A model generated the notes under the pieces. The model ran no database searches. It saw nothing but the letters and a program-made list of their open reading frames with translations, and was not told the DNA's origin. Positions 63,574 to 64,000 of a DNA stretch of 64,000 nucleotides are shown one piece after another. Location: the NCBI RefSeq assembly GCF_000153705.1, contig NZ_DS022272.1, positions 3,628,432-3,692,431 on the forward strand, in the 5' to 3' direction. This stretch comes from Fulvimarina pelagi HTCC2506. Lineage in GTDB: Bacteria > Pseudomonadota > Alphaproteobacteria > Rhizobiales > Rhizobiaceae. The position numbers were made by a program, and so were the translations under genes. Position 1 is the first letter of the stretch, and each line of letters starts with the position of its first letter.

Positions 63574-64000
63574 TCACATATTCTCCGTCCGTAGCCGCTC
63601 TCCGCCCGGCATCATGTTCCCGGTCTCGCCCTCCGGGTTCTTGAACGGAACCGGCGGTGCACCGCCCTCGGCCTCCGCGTCGTGCCCGAGCGCCCAGTGC
63701 ACCGAGGGAAAGGCCAACTCGTCATACGGAATGTCGTCCGGCGAAAAGAGCTTCACCTCGAGGCTTTCCGGCCCCGGCGAATAGTCGGGCCTTGCGAGCC
63801 GTGCGCGGTAGATCAGCTGCACCTGGCTGATGCGTGGAACGGAGTAGACCGCAAGCAGGCGTTCGATGTCGAGGGTGATGTTGGCCTCTTCAGAGGCCTC
63901 GCGGCGGGCACCGTCCTCAGGCGCCTCGTTCAGCTCCAGATAGCCGGCAGGGATCGTCCAGAACCCTTTGCGTGGGTTGATCGCCCGGCGGCAGAGCAGG
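63574..64000 (-). CDS. Nudix hydrolase with N-terminal zinc-ribbon-like start (cut by window end)
   Basis: Minus-strand frame open at the window edge; about 141 residues are visible. The Nudix box is GYLELNEAPEDGARREASEE (G, E, REAxEE in register), ending ANI in place of AGU. A Cys pair (CLLCRRAINPRKG) just before it suggests a zinc ribbon, as in NudC-like and ADP-ribose pyrophosphatase-like enzymes. The C-terminal part (ESLEVKLFSPDDIPYDELAF) is typical of the group. The start lies beyond base 64000. It borders the accessory island on its right. Confidence 0.9.
   Translation of the reverse strand, partial: LLCRRAINPRKGFWTIPAGYLELNEAPEDGARREASEEANITLDIERLLAVYSVPRISQVQLIYRARLARPDYSPGPESLEVKLFSPDDIPYDELAFPSVHWALGHDAEAEGGAPPVPFKNPEGETGNMMPGGERLRTENM

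Noticed and set aside
1-64000. CRISPR arrays, insertion sequences, prophage genes, rRNA or tRNA genes
   Set aside because: No regularly spaced repeats, transposase or integrase motifs, phage structural genes or rRNA were seen; tRNA genes were looked for only by eye and none stood out.

Overview
The window is a high-GC alphaproteobacterial chromosome segment, most likely from the order Hyphomicrobiales (Rhizobiales); a family such as Aurantimonadaceae is possible but is only a guess. Evidence for this is a permuted tmRNA gene encoding the tag ANDNYAEARLAA next to an alphaproteobacterial sspB, an Omp10-type lipoprotein like that of Brucella, homospermidine synthase, the rpmH-rnpA-yidC order, DUF4169/RHH/SspB and trpS-usp-nfuA-tsaB-rimI blocks, and a degP-regulator-kinase-glnE block. 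Most of the DNA is dense housekeeping sequence with short spacers and many 1-20 bp overlaps.

Layout. 0-1.3 kb: rpmH-rnpA-yidC on the minus strand (yidC cut by the window edge). 1.5-7.7 kb: TVP38-type membrane protein with a flavin disulfide reductase, a histidine kinase, ferrochelatase, an Omp10-like lipoprotein and a SnoaL-like protein. 7.8-13.1 kb: homospermidine synthase, a cytoplasmic subtilase with a separate propeptide-like partner, and oligoendopeptidase F. 13.3-16.8 kb: a sigma-54 response regulator and a DUF882 cell-wall protein. 16.9-18.4 kb: sspB-DUF4169-RHH and the tmRNA gene, all minus strand. 18.6-24.8 kb: thyA-folA-hflK-hflC-DUF2065-degP, covering one-carbon metabolism and membrane protein quality control.

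25-36.8 kb is a looser region of small sensory and metabolic genes: SMP-30 family protein, rhodanese, metallo-beta-lactamase protein, a BLUF photoreceptor, GFA protein, yebC, a SleB-like hydrolase, a single-domain response regulator, a PilZ protein, a PHA-system protein, a DEAD-box helicase, a D-Ala-D-Ala carboxypeptidase and a TraB/GumN protein. 37-44.2 kb holds a second degP, a highly structured intergenic region, a two-component pair and glnE. 44.2-57.8 kb holds a Nudix protein, a LysE exporter, an aldose epimerase-like protein, DUF3307, trpS-usp-nfuA-tsaB-rimI-acyltransferase, and miaB-phoH-ybeY-corC-lnt. 57.9-61.3 kb holds ccmA-ccmB (without ccmC), DUF6460, yciB and a TerB-like protein.

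The clearest accessory DNA is at 61.3-63.4 kb. It is visibly poorer in G+C and carries an AbiJ-like abortive-infection gene with a predicted HEPN ribonuclease motif, facing a small HTH regulator and a small protein of unknown function. The window ends inside a canonical Nudix hydrolase gene.

The best candidates for something little described are the subtilase plus standalone propeptide-like protein (9.7-11.1 kb), the Abi/HTH island (61.3-63.4 kb), and the run of five inverted repeats at 38.7-38.9 kb. All functional statements rest on reading the sequence and family knowledge; no database search was run.
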